A stretch of 64,000 bases of DNA from assembly GCA_943372195.1 (NCBI GenBank), contig CALRXS010000002.1, positions 124,001 through 188,000 of the forward strand, given 5' to 3'. Shown one piece after another: positions 17,455 through 26,306 of the stretch. Position numbers and translations under genes: made by a program. The notes beneath the pieces are model-generated. The model searched no databases and was not told the DNA's origin. It saw only the letters and a list, made by a program, of their open reading frames with translations. The stretch is from JAEYZM01 sp943372195. Its GTDB lineage: Bacteria; Bacteroidota; Bacteroidia; Sphingobacteriales; Sphingobacteriaceae. The number at the start of each line of letters is the position of its first letter. Within the stretch, counting starts at the first letter, position 1.

Positions 17455-19395
17455 TTATAACCAGAATGAAGTGTAATGAGAATGTCTTCTACGGTTTGCC
17501 ATTTCTGTTGCTTTGTTTAATGACTTCGGCAAATTGTTTTCTTGAAATATAATTATTAGGTCATCAAGTAATTTTGTTTTATCTTCATCACCTTCAATCC
17601 GCGGTAAAATTTTCATAAGAGTCATTTCATCCAAAACATATTTACTCCAATCTTCCGATTTACTTTCAAGCAAAGAATAATTATAGGCGTAAAGCAAAAA
17701 TTCATCACGAACTCGATACGCTATTTTAAATGGCGTACCCTCTAATTTAATATTAATTAAATCAAGATATTTGATTATTTCATCACCAATAGAACCTAAA
17801 AGATTAAAGACCTCTGAACCTAATGTTTTTTCTGATATAAGTAACTCATTTTTTAACGGTTGAAGTGGGTAGCTCCAATCATTTGTATTTTCAATAAGAC
17901 CATTTTGAAGATTAATTTCATTCATTTCAATAGTCATTGCTCGATCTAAAACCTTACGGCTAAAAGAATGAGTAGTTTCATCCATATTAACAGTACCAAC
18001 AATAATCAGATTTTGAGGAATACCAATTCCATTCAGTTTAAAGTTGTTTTGTAAGTTTTCATCTATTATGTCAAGCTCGTTCCATAAATCATAATCAATA
18101 TCGACCCCACTTTCTTTAATCGAATACTTACGAATTAATTTATCGCTAATTAAAGAATCAGTTTTTATAATATCATCTATTACTCTCCTTGTCTCAATTA
18201 CACTTAGGTATTCAGCAAAATATTGCTCGACTGGAGCAAGATTCATTTCATCGAGACAAATGAAAAAGGGTGTATTAGGAAATTGCCAAGCTTTAACAAT
18301 AAATCTTATAAAATCTGTAATAATAAATCTATCCTTACCACTAATTCTAGATTCATAACCCAATAATTCAGATGAATCATGCCAATTAGGTTTAACTTTA
18401 ATTAATAAATAATTTGTAGGTGTACTTTTATTTAGCATATTATCTTCAGGAATATTATTGAATTTATATGCAAGAGTACGAACTATTCTAGACTTGCCCG
18501 TTCCAGAAAGACCTGCTAAAATAATAAATGGTTTTGTTTTTATAGCAAGGGTATATTTCTTATAATTTTCAACCATAACAGAATTTATTGTATTTACATT
18601 ATCTAAGAAAGTGTTTTGAATATTTATATATGGTAATTTTTTTGAAGTTAACTTATAGTATATAGACGCAATAAGTTTAAATAGATCATTGGGGCAAGGT
18701 GTAAGATAAGCTCCTTGTCTTAATTTAAGATTTTTAGTAAAAAATACTTCGGAAGTGTTTGATATTTTTATTAATTCATTTTTATAATTGTTTGATAGAA
18801 TATCAAGTTTTTTTAATGGTGGTTGTAAATCAATAAATCCCTCTAATCGTATTAAATATGCTGGACCTTCCCAATCAGTACCTAGTAATCCTTCTGTTTC
18901 TTCAAAACTGCTTTTTGCAATTGATAACCCTACAATTTTATCGTTATCTATAAAGTGAATGATAATATCCCCAGGTTTAACATTTCGCATGTTTTTATAA
19001 ATGTCAGCACCTCCACTATTTTTTCTAGGTGACCATAAAGCTTTACCTAATGCTCTTTCCCCAATGAGTCTATCTTCTCTACCTGATACTAATGTTTTTT
19101 CTATCCAAATATTTTGATCTAACAATACATCATCTTTTTTTGAAATATGAAAATTATTTTTTAACAACAATTCAAAACATTCAGTACCTTCTCCTCCTTT
19201 AAAAGTGTTTCTATCTAATTCAAAACCATTTGCAAATATATTAGCATAAGATACAACAACTTTGGGTGGGTATTTTTTATCTCCATAATTCAAATCGTAG
19301 TATTTCGACTTGGAATCACTTGGGTAACCATCATTATCTATTTTAGCTATTGCTTTCAATAAATGATCTCGAGTTATATTTTTAGGTATAGACAT
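17455..19395 (-). CDS. McrB-like AAA+ GTPase with ScoMcrA-type head and EVE-like domain
   Basis: A 646-residue motor subunit of a type IV restriction system. Residues 1-85, with KIDNDGYPSDSKSKYYDL and GDKKYPPKVVVSYAN, resemble the N-terminal head of ScoMcrA-like proteins. Residues about 95-230, with MRNVKPGDIIIHFIDNDKIV and a Trp-rich segment, look like an EVE/PUA-like modified-base reader. The AAA+ core follows: Walker A GLSGTGKSRIVR (about 290), Walker B CLDEMNLAPVEQYFAEYLS (about 382), and GTVNMDETTHSFSRKVLDRA (about 470), which carries the NxD segment characteristic of McrB GTPases and the arginine finger. The substrate is probably phage DNA with modified cytosine or another modified base; this is inferred from family. 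Confidence 0.85.
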   Translation of the reverse strand: MSIPKNITRDHLLKAIAKIDNDGYPSDSKSKYYDLNYGDKKYPPKVVVSYANIFANGFELDRNTFKGGEGTECFELLLKNNFHISKKDDVLLDQNIWIEKTLVSGREDRLIGERALGKALWSPRKNSGGADIYKNMRNVKPGDIIIHFIDNDKIVGLSIAKSSFEETEGLLGTDWEGPAYLIRLEGFIDLQPPLKKLDILSNNYKNELIKISNTSEVFFTKNLKLRQGAYLTPCPNDLFKLIASIYYKLTSKKLPYINIQNTFLDNVNTINSVMVENYKKYTLAIKTKPFIILAGLSGTGKSRIVRTLAYKFNNIPEDNMLNKSTPTNYLLIKVKPNWHDSSELLGYESRISGKDRFIITDFIRFIVKAWQFPNTPFFICLDEMNLAPVEQYFAEYLSVIETRRVIDDIIKTDSLISDKLIRKYSIKESGVDIDYDLWNELDIIDENLQNNFKLNGIGIPQNLIIVGTVNMDETTHSFSRKVLDRAMTIEMNEINLQNGLIENTNDWSYPLQPLKNELLISEKTLGSEVFNLLGSIGDEIIKYLDLINIKLEGTPFKIAYRVRDEFLLYAYNYSLLESKSEDWSKYVLDEMTLMKILPRIEGDEDKTKLLDDLIIIFQENNLPKSLNKATEMANRRRHSHYTSFWL

Positions 19396-19514
19396 TATTT
19401 TTTATGTTATTAAATAATTTTATTAATAGTTTGATTTAAATAATCAAAAAATATTAAAATATGAATATTGAAATATTAAAATCAAATGAGTTCAGAATTA
19501 AATAAATAATATTA
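19396..19514. other. AT-rich leader of the McrB-like operon
   Basis: This 119-base gap carries no gene. It is extremely AT-rich and probably holds the promoter for the McrB/McrC-like pair, but no clear TAnnTTTG box was found on the minus strand. Confidence 0.35.
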
Positions 19515-19904
19515 TCACATTGACATTTTAACCGCTGTACCCATTACCTTTACAAAAAACTCATTCAATGATTTATGATTAAAATCAATTTCAAATTTGA
19601 AACCTATAATTGCATCACCCCCAATTGTACCCGTTCTGATTTTTAATTCTTCTACTGAAATCACAAAAGCTAAATCTATATCGGTTTGAGTTGCTACAAA
19701 TTCACCTATAAAATTTGACCATGGTATATCGTTATCTGAAACTATACCAATTTTCTTATTTTCTTCAATTAATACCTTGTAATTCTTGCTCAGTTTATCG
19801 AATTGACTACTAAATAATCCTTTATTAGTTAAATAAAAGAATACTGGGCCTATGATTTTATAATCACATTTCAAATCATTAGTTGTTACAATTATTTCTT
19901 TCAT
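19515..19904 (-). CDS. YbjQ-like (DUF74 fold) small protein
   Basis: A 129-residue protein that resembles the YbjQ/heavy-metal-binding-domain family: an opening strand with IIVTTNDL, a central Ser/Glu helix region and the signature GGDAIIGFKFEIDFN (compare GADAVVGVDF), ending in VMGTAVKM (compare ASGTAV). Family members form pentamers and are of unknown function; metal binding has been proposed but not settled. The signature Ala-Asp step is preserved as GGDA. It lies between two predicted defence nucleases on the same strand, with a 25-base gap to the upstream PD-(D/E)XK gene, suggesting cotranscription. The assignment rests on two short motifs only. Confidence 0.5.
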   Translation of the reverse strand: MKEIIVTTNDLKCDYKIIGPVFFYLTNKGLFSSQFDKLSKNYKVLIEENKKIGIVSDNDIPWSNFIGEFVATQTDIDLAFVISVEELKIRTGTIGGDAIIGFKFEIDFNHKSLNEFFVKVMGTAVKMSM

Positions 19905-19929
19905 AGTTTTCTTGAAATCTTAAGTTATA

Positions 19930-20499
19930 TTACTCTAATCTTAATGGTCTATGCAGGGAAGTAAATCTCTGTCTACCTTTTAATCGTGAATTAAATAATA
20001 CTTCTTCAAGGGTTCTACTTGCTTTAATCTCGTCATTTAGTATTCCAATCATTTTCTTCATTTCTCCACTTTGAGCCTTTTCTGCTTTCCATGATAACAT
20101 AAAATCAAAATGTTGACCATGTCTAAAAAGTCTACCAGGTAAAGGATGTTTGTCGCGATTTCCTATTAAAATTCCATACCTCAAAAATGGATGGATATAT
20201 TTGTGCGATTGAGCTTTTTGACTATAGGTAATTGCATCATGAGTTGTTACACCTCCAAGTTTTGTCTCTATTACTACTCTTGGACACCATTGAGTTTCAT
20301 TAATTCTTTCATAAATTAAAATATCTGTTTCATATCCAACTGAATTGATAATATCAGGCTTATTATCATTGCTATAACTTAATACATCGTTTGTATATGA
20401 TAATCTGTGTCCATCAACTACATAAATATTGCTCTCTGTTTTTTGCAACCTATTTTCAATATCACTAATTATTGATTTTACCCATTCTTTTTCAGTCAT
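19930..20499 (-). CDS. Stand-alone PD-(D/E)XK nuclease-like protein
   Basis: A 189-residue single-domain protein with a readable PD-(D/E)XK core: YETDILIYE (Asp59), then PRVVIETKLGG (Glu78-Thr-Lys80), followed by the helix DAITYSQKAQSHKYIHPFL and the strand RYGILIGN. This layout is that of restriction-endonuclease-like or Holliday-junction-resolvase-like small nucleases. The C-terminal 60 residues are helical and basic (SRLKGRQRFTSLHRPLRLE). Its position upstream of the McrB/McrC-like genes on the same strand suggests an accessory nuclease in the island, though an independent role is possible. It starts seven bases after the upstream lipoprotein gene's stop. Confidence 0.65.
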   Translation of the reverse strand: MTEKEWVKSIISDIENRLQKTESNIYVVDGHRLSYTNDVLSYSNDNKPDIINSVGYETDILIYERINETQWCPRVVIETKLGGVTTHDAITYSQKAQSHKYIHPFLRYGILIGNRDKHPLPGRLFRHGQHFDFMLSWKAEKAQSGEMKKMIGILNDEIKASRTLEEVLFNSRLKGRQRFTSLHRPLRLE

Positions 20500-20506
20500 A
20501 TCTATT

Positions 20507-21085
20507 TCAATTAGTTCTTATTATTAACTCCCAAGAATCAATTTTACTTTTATCAAGCTTTAATGATGTTGTAAATATTTCATTATTGTCCTGAAAATTT
20601 TCAGATTTTTTTATCGCTTCTAATAGACTATTAGGTATTGTTAAATTCAAACTTTTGTATGTTGCAATTGTCAAATCCTTAAATTTTGTTATGGCTAGTT
20701 TTCTTTCTTCTTTATTATTGATGTTTAGTACTAATTTTAGTGTTTTAATGCAATGCTCTTTATCGCTCTCTAAATAGTAAGCTAGATTATTTGGAGAACC
20801 TAATGAACCATTATTGCCAAATTCAAAATAGTCTGTTATACTCATATAGCCACCCATTTCGTCACTTCGCCATTTTTTTAATTGTCCAATTCCATTTTCA
20901 GATAATACATCTCTCGTTTTATCAACATCATTAAAAACTTCAACTTTCGTATTTTCTTTTGAAGTATCGTTGGTTACATTTTCTTTTGAAGTAGAGATAG
21001 TTTTATCAGATGTGTTTGAATTACTACAACTTATTAGAAGTGGAATCAAACACAAAGAGATAATATTAATTGCTTTAGTTATCAT
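20507..21085 (-). CDS. Putative lipoprotein, unknown function
   Basis: A 192-residue protein with a lipoprotein signal peptide, NIISLCLIPLLISC, Cys20 being the lipidated residue, followed by a Ser/Thr/Asn-rich linker (to about residue 50). The remaining part is a mixed alpha/beta globular domain with no motif I recognise. A membrane-anchored protein between nuclease genes and a STAND ATPase is unexpected; it may be a bystander or the membrane component of an abortive response. The seven-base spacing to the downstream nuclease gene argues for cotranscription. Confidence 0.55.
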   Translation of the reverse strand: MITKAINIISLCLIPLLISCSNSNTSDKTISTSKENVTNDTSKENTKVEVFNDVDKTRDVLSENGIGQLKKWRSDEMGGYMSITDYFEFGNNGSLGSPNNLAYYLESDKEHCIKTLKLVLNINNKEERKLAITKFKDLTIATYKSLNLTIPNSLLEAIKKSENFQDNNEIFTTSLKLDKSKIDSWELIIRTN

Positions 21086-21143
21086 AATTTATTATGGTTT
21101 TTTATATTCAATTATTTGCAAGTTATATTTAACAATAAATTTT

Positions 21144-21278
21144 TACGTTTTGCAGCTACCCGAAGGGCGGGACTTTTACCACAAAACTTGATTTGAAAAA
21201 CAAAAGCTTGCTTAACCACAAAACTATCTTTGGAACACGAAACCCCGCCTTTTGGGTAGGTGCTGTTACAAGCAGGCC
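21144..21278 (-). repeat. attC-like imperfect inverted repeat
   Basis: Read on the minus strand, GCTTGTAACAGCACCTACCC is followed by AAAAGGCGGGGTTTCG, a spacer of about 60 bases, and then AAAAGTCCCGCCCTTCGGGTAGCTGC and AAAACGT. The two arms pair over about 25 bases with bulges. Layout, size (about 130 bases) and direction relative to the upstream gene resemble an integron attC recombination site. A sequence complementary to the outer arm occurs on the far side of the STAND gene at 25226-25245. Confidence 0.5.
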
Positions 21279-21374
21279 TTCTGACCACCCAGTTGCTAAA
21301 ACGATGTCTTTTCAGTGGTTCTATAAGTTCTACTGCAATTAAAGTTTGTCTCTCATATTGACGTTTCATGACTT

Positions 21375-24300
21375 TCAATCAATAAAATGTTCTTCATCAC
21401 CTAATCGTTCCAGTTTTATAGTTTTCTCTGTATAGTCAAGCATACCAATAGCCCATTCTCTTACTCGTTCTATTGGATGTGTTATAAGTTCTTCTAATAG
21501 CTTCTTTTGGGTTAGAAAATAAGGGATGCTTGAGCCTACAGTTCCAAATGTCCCCATGTTTGAAGAAAGTTGACTAATCAATTTCTCATTATTTCCGAAT
21601 TCATCAATAATTGCTCTGGAAAATGAATGCCACTTGATTTCATCGTTGTCACTTATGCTCAGAGGCATCATGTGCGCAATTCTTTCGGGTGCAATTTCTG
21701 GATGCTGTTTGCACCATGCTAAAATAGTTGCATAATGGTCTGGATTTCGGAACAAAATTCCTTGTCCTGCACCATAACCATTTCCATTACGTGTTCCAAT
21801 CATGTGTTCTAAATGGAAAAATGTCATGTAGTCGCCAATTATACCTTGCCCGAAATATTCCCAAGTAGCATCAAAATATTTTTCAAAAAGAAGCAGAATA
21901 GTATTTGAAATGTATGTGCCAAAGGAATAGTTGAAGTGCATTTGAGAACAAAACTCAATGATTTGTTTTGAAATTGTAATTGCAAATTCGTTGTCTTGTT
22001 CTTTGGTTAAAATTTTTATTACTGCATCTGACCAGTGATAACACTCCATTCTTCCTGTTCCATCATTGTCAATAGTCATATTATTGCTGCCAATAAGTTT
22101 TTTAAAGAAATCTTTGTTCAGTTTCCATTTATTCTCACTATTGTAGCAAAACATATAAAGCAAAGACAAAGCAGTCCATTTTCCTGAATTTCCATATTGA
22201 CTGATTTTGTCACATAACATCAATACTTCTTCGTTTGACAAAATATCTAATCCTCTTCCGTATTGAAAATTTTGGAATTGATTTATAGAAAAGCTATGAT
22301 TATCAACTAAATAAAAAAGTTTTTCAATGTCAGTAAATGTTGAACCTACTACTCTTGTTAAATAAAAAGCATGTTGCCTAATTTCTTCGGTAGCAATAAA
22401 TCTGTCAATTGTTTTTTCTGATAAATCTTTGCTCTTTGAACCAAAAAGAATTCCTGCAATCACTTCAGAGTTTTGATTTTCCTTTTTTATTTTTCTCAAT
22501 GCTTCAATTGAGACATCAACAAGTTTTTCTTTATCAGTTGTCAATTCACCTATCTTGCTGCCAAAAGCAAAACCTTGCCTTTGCTCTCCTTGCAATAAAT
22601 CGGAGATATATTCTATCCATGAAATATTTTCGTCATATAATTTTTGTGCAAAACCTTCAGCATTCAGTTTTGGTTTATTAATATAATGGTCTTCATCATC
22701 TTTTTCGTAAGTATCCCATTCAGGTTTAGTAACCTTTAAAAAGAGCTGGTTCTTTGTGTCAGTTGGAGTAAGTTCAACAATCAACGAATTGATTTCATCA
22801 ATCATTTCCTTTGGTAAGTGCTTCTCAAAACCTAAAGTCATTTTCAAATTATTCAATGCTTCTGTCCATAAGGAGCCTCTTACTTTAATAATTTTCCGAA
22901 TGGAATCAATTACAATTTTACTCTCACGGTCTCTCGATAAACTTCTAATTGAGTGAGCAATTTTTTCTTGAGCAAGCGTTGAATGAGTGCTGTTTGAACA
23001 AGCTATTTCGGTGAGTATTAAAATTATCTCATTCCAATATTCTGTTATCTCTTTCAAATTAGGATAGTAGTCATGAAGTGGTGCACTGCTGCCTTGCTTT
23101 TCTGCTCCTCCCATTCTTGTGTAATGGTCATTTATCAAACCTCTACCCATTGCTTGAATTGCAATTTGGGTGTAGTCATCATCATTTTTAGTGAGACCCC
23201 ATTTAACTATCTCTAATCTTTCAATTAATGATGCTTCTGTTCCCGAAAGAAAAAGTTGAAATAACTGTCTGAATTGGTTGGTAGAATTATTCCCCCATGT
23301 TTCGTTTTCAGAAACGGCAAAAGCGTAAAGAATTTTCGCTGCTCGGTTAAAAGTTTCTCTTCTGAAACAAAGTTTTTCTAATGCCCAAACAAGATTTCTT
23401 CTTCCTTCTTCGATTTTAATTATTTCTTCTTTGGTCATTTTGCCAAAAGAAACTTCTAACGCCTTTGCAGTAGCAATAGGGTTCACTTCAACAACATAGC
23501 GGAAGAGTAGTGAACCCCACGAAGTATTAAGAACTTCCGCTAAACCAAAAGGGCTGTTAGGTCCCCATAATTCGGCAACAATATCTTTCGCCTTATCAAT
23601 CTGGTCTAAATCCTTTAATCTGTCAACAAATTTTTCTTCAAGGTTTACTTGTTTAAGTTCTTGAATAATTTCAATTATCCTGTCAGAATCCGTATTAATT
23701 AACCAATCTGCAGCTAAGCTGATAGCCAAGATTGTTGGTTTTACAATGTAGTATGTTCCTCTCCTTTCAATAATGTCATCGTTCCTGAATTTGTTACAGG
23801 TCTCCTTAAATTTTGTCTCCGTTATATTGCCATCATAAATTCTTGTTCGGATAAAATTCATTTGTGCTTTCAATGAATCTTTCATAGCAGTATTGATAAC
23901 ATCTCTAAAACTGTCGTCTAAAAAACCGAAAGCAGAAAAAACAGAACATGCTCTTATAACTCCATACTCAATATCATCTTCGGGGCTAAGTCCAAAAATC
24001 AATTTTCTGATAAACTCATCCAAAGGAATTTTATTAAGTTCTGACATGCCTTCTTTTAAAACCACGTCACAAAATCTAATTGCCATCCAAGGATAACCTT
24101 CGGAAATAGTAGTGATATATTCGATGTCAGAAGGTTGGTGGGTAGTTCCGATTTTGCTTTGGACAATCTCTTTTACCAATGCCCTTTGGTTGTCCCTATC
24201 AATTTTGATTTTTAAATCTTGAATTGAAGTACTGTCGTCCAAACCAAGAGTAATTATTTTTAGACTACCTGTTGGTTTTGCAATACCTGATAGAATTAAA

Positions 24301-25190
24301 TGGCTTTTTACATCACAATTATCAATGACAATTATTCCGTCTTGTGAATCTTGGTAGGATAAAATGTAGTTCTTTATTTCAGAAATGTTTTCACTACCTT
24401 CAAGATTATAATAAACAATTGATTTTTTTAAGTCCGAACTTCTGAATGCTTCAAGAACTAATCGGGTTTTACCTAATCCTGAATGCCCAGTTACTCTGAT
24501 TACCCTTTCAGTTAAGATTGACTTTTCAAGTAAAGTCATGTTGTCGACAATTGTGGAATCAACTTGGAATTTATTTTCCGTTGCTCTTGCTAAAATTTCC
24601 CATTTATTCCATTCAACAAATCCTTGTGGTCTTTGAATTCCATTAAACCCTTGAACTACGGTTACTGCTCCAATGTATTCGTTAACCCAATCTTTGATTT
24701 TATTAGCATCATATATTTCAATTTCAAAAGTTGCATAATTTGAATGACCTGCATCTTGTATTGCTCTCCTAAATTCAGCTATCCTTTCATTTTTCTGTTG
24801 GGGATTTAAATCCTGTGTTGTGAATAAAGTGTAGCAACCATTATTTAGAACCACTTCTTCAACCTGGATTTTCAATTTTCTCGGTTGAGAAGCAACTTCC
24901 GTTTCTAAAATTTCTTCATAGCATTTTGATGGAATTAAATTTGTTGCTTTGTTTTGAAAAACTGTGAGTTTGTTATTTAACCAATTTGTTCTAGCTGGAG
25001 TACCTGTCCATTGAATTCTACCATCTTCGCCACCGTCTGCAACAGTTATTTTTAAAGGAACAGTAATGCTGCATCCATCTAAAGATTTTTGACTTGCTTC
25101 TGTTCTCAATAGTGTATGCAGTAACTTTGATAATTCAATATCTGAAAGTCGGTTGATGTGTTCTATATTTATTTCATTCATTGAATACAT
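21375..25190 (-). CDS. STAND-type NTPase with Mrr-like N-terminus (Avs-like defence protein)
   Basis: A 1271-residue protein with signal-sensing ATPase features. Residues 50-82 (ADGGEDGRIQW ... LTVFQNKAT) match the Mrr-type nuclease core, with Asp56 and a QxK motif (Q79-N-K81). The P-loop GHSGLGKTRLV is at about residue 232 and Walker B GIIVIDNCD at about 285, followed by an AAA-like lid and winged-helix region to about 480. The remaining 800 residues are helical and repeat-like, as expected for the target-recognition solenoid of Avs/STAND proteins. It would act by recognising a phage protein and then cutting DNA; this is inference. Start: the second ATG, four codons in, is equally possible. 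It is bracketed by attC-like sequence. Confidence 0.7.
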   Translation of the reverse strand: MYSMNEINIEHINRLSDIELSKLLHTLLRTEASQKSLDGCSITVPLKITVADGGEDGRIQWTGTPARTNWLNNKLTVFQNKATNLIPSKCYEEILETEVASQPRKLKIQVEEVVLNNGCYTLFTTQDLNPQQKNERIAEFRRAIQDAGHSNYATFEIEIYDANKIKDWVNEYIGAVTVVQGFNGIQRPQGFVEWNKWEILARATENKFQVDSTIVDNMTLLEKSILTERVIRVTGHSGLGKTRLVLEAFRSSDLKKSIVYYNLEGSENISEIKNYILSYQDSQDGIIVIDNCDVKSHLILSGIAKPTGSLKIITLGLDDSTSIQDLKIKIDRDNQRALVKEIVQSKIGTTHQPSDIEYITTISEGYPWMAIRFCDVVLKEGMSELNKIPLDEFIRKLIFGLSPEDDIEYGVIRACSVFSAFGFLDDSFRDVINTAMKDSLKAQMNFIRTRIYDGNITETKFKETCNKFRNDDIIERRGTYYIVKPTILAISLAADWLINTDSDRIIEIIQELKQVNLEEKFVDRLKDLDQIDKAKDIVAELWGPNSPFGLAEVLNTSWGSLLFRYVVEVNPIATAKALEVSFGKMTKEEIIKIEEGRRNLVWALEKLCFRRETFNRAAKILYAFAVSENETWGNNSTNQFRQLFQLFLSGTEASLIERLEIVKWGLTKNDDDYTQIAIQAMGRGLINDHYTRMGGAEKQGSSAPLHDYYPNLKEITEYWNEIILILTEIACSNSTHSTLAQEKIAHSIRSLSRDRESKIVIDSIRKIIKVRGSLWTEALNNLKMTLGFEKHLPKEMIDEINSLIVELTPTDTKNQLFLKVTKPEWDTYEKDDEDHYINKPKLNAEGFAQKLYDENISWIEYISDLLQGEQRQGFAFGSKIGELTTDKEKLVDVSIEALRKIKKENQNSEVIAGILFGSKSKDLSEKTIDRFIATEEIRQHAFYLTRVVGSTFTDIEKLFYLVDNHSFSINQFQNFQYGRGLDILSNEEVLMLCDKISQYGNSGKWTALSLLYMFCYNSENKWKLNKDFFKKLIGSNNMTIDNDGTGRMECYHWSDAVIKILTKEQDNEFAITISKQIIEFCSQMHFNYSFGTYISNTILLLFEKYFDATWEYFGQGIIGDYMTFFHLEHMIGTRNGNGYGAGQGILFRNPDHYATILAWCKQHPEIAPERIAHMMPLSISDNDEIKWHSFSRAIIDEFGNNEKLISQLSSNMGTFGTVGSSIPYFLTQKKLLEELITHPIERVREWAIGMLDYTEKTIKLERLGDEEHFID

Positions 25191-25421
25191 ATTGTATTTG
25201 TTTGTTAGCTATTGTGTCTTCTTGTAGGCTTGCTTGTAACGTTAGTTTAGTGCAATAATATTTCCTTACATCACCCAAAGCTTCGCCCTCTCACTCACAC
25301 CACCCCACATCCCCTACCCGTGATTGGTCATTTCCCTACCGATTGAAGCATTTATTTTTCAATATACGAAATTTTTGAACTCTTAAAAACATTGTGGAAA
25401 AATAATATTACGATTTAATAC
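25191..25421. other. Gene-free leader containing cassette-boundary-like sequence
   Basis: No gene is seen. At 25226-25245 the plus strand reads AGGCTTGCTTGTAACGTTAG. On the minus strand this gives CTAACGTTACAAGCAAGCCT, the expected left end of an integron-like cassette, complementary to the right end at 21265-21278. The rest is a C-rich stretch (25270-25330) and AT-rich DNA. Confidence 0.45.
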
Positions 25422-25463
25422 AAAAAAAAGAGGCGAATGAAAATTCATACACCTCTTTTTTTT
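25422..25463 (-). terminator. Terminator of kdsA operon
   Basis: Eight A, then GAGG, an internal ATGAA/TTCAT stem, CCTC and eight T. The hairpin is symmetrical, so it works in both directions. On the minus strand it lies about 20 bases after the kdsA stop. Confidence 0.8.
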
Positions 25464-25481
25464 AAAATTCAGAATTCGTAA

Positions 25482-26291
25482 TTATATCACTGCTTGACGT
25501 ATTCTAACCAATTTCGCTAACAAACCTTCCAAATGATCCAAGTGAAGCATGTTCGCACCATCAGATTTTGCATTTTTCGGATCTGGATGTGTCTCTATAA
25601 ACAAGCCATCTGCTCCTACTGCGATTGCTGCTTTCGCGATCGTTTCAATGAGTTCTGGTTTGCCTCCAGTTACTCCGCTTTCTTGATTCGGTTGTTGCAA
25701 TGAATGCGTGCAGTCCATCACTACTGGTACTCCGAAATTTTTCATCTCGGTGATGTTGCGGTAGTCGACGATTAAATCTTGATATCCGAAGGAATTACCT
25801 CTGTCGGTTAAGATGATATTGGGGTTGCCTGAATCTTTTACTTTGTGTATCGCATGCTTCATCGATGCGCCTGAAAGGAATTGTCCTTTCTTCACGTTTA
25901 CATATTTACCTGTATTCGCTGCGGCTACTAATAAATCTGTTTGACGACATAAGAATGCCGGAATCTGTAATACATCTACATACTCTGCAGCTATTGCTGC
26001 TTCTGAGCTTTCGTGGATGTCAGTTACTGTTGGTACATCAAAGGTCTCTGAAACTTTTCTTAATATTTTCAATGCCTTCTCATCACCAATGCCCGTGAAT
26101 GAATCTAATCGCGAACGATTCGCCTTTCTATACGAACCTTTGAAGATATAAGGTATTTGATATTTATCAGTTATCGTAATTATTTTCTCTGCTATTCTCA
26201 ATGCCATCTCCTCCGACTCAATCGCACATGGCCCCGCCATCAAGAAAAAATTATTTGACTCTAAATGCTTTATTTTTGGTAAATTTCTCAT
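25482..26291 (-). CDS. kdsA: 3-deoxy-8-phosphooctulonate synthase
   Basis: Kdo-8-phosphate synthase (269 residues) condenses phosphoenolpyruvate with arabinose 5-phosphate in lipopolysaccharide biosynthesis. MAGPCAIESEEMALRIA is the start of the TIM barrel. KGSYRKANRSRLDSF is the PEP/A5P-binding loop, diagnostic for KdsA against DAHP synthases. ILTDRGNSFGYQDLIVDYRN and VVMDCTHSLQQPN contain the remaining active-site residues. The Cys position of metal-dependent forms appears as Cys11 in GPCAIE, but metal dependence cannot be decided with confidence by eye. The gene is downstream of recQ with a 15-base gap, likely cotranscribed. Its substrate is made by kdsD, encoded 2.3 kb to the right. Confidence 0.95.
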   Translation of the reverse strand: MRNLPKIKHLESNNFFLMAGPCAIESEEMALRIAEKIITITDKYQIPYIFKGSYRKANRSRLDSFTGIGDEKALKILRKVSETFDVPTVTDIHESSEAAIAAEYVDVLQIPAFLCRQTDLLVAAANTGKYVNVKKGQFLSGASMKHAIHKVKDSGNPNIILTDRGNSFGYQDLIVDYRNITEMKNFGVPVVMDCTHSLQQPNQESGVTGGKPELIETIAKAAIAVGADGLFIETHPDPKNAKSDGANMLHLDHLEGLLAKLVRIRQAVI

Positions 26292-26306
26292 TCTAATTTT
26301 GATTTT

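Noticed and set aside
21112..21378. An 88-codon open frame on the minus strand after the STAND gene
   Set aside because: It starts with TTG and more than half of it is the attC-like inverted repeat; the peptide resembles no protein I know. It is better explained as a chance frame through a recombination-site-like sequence.
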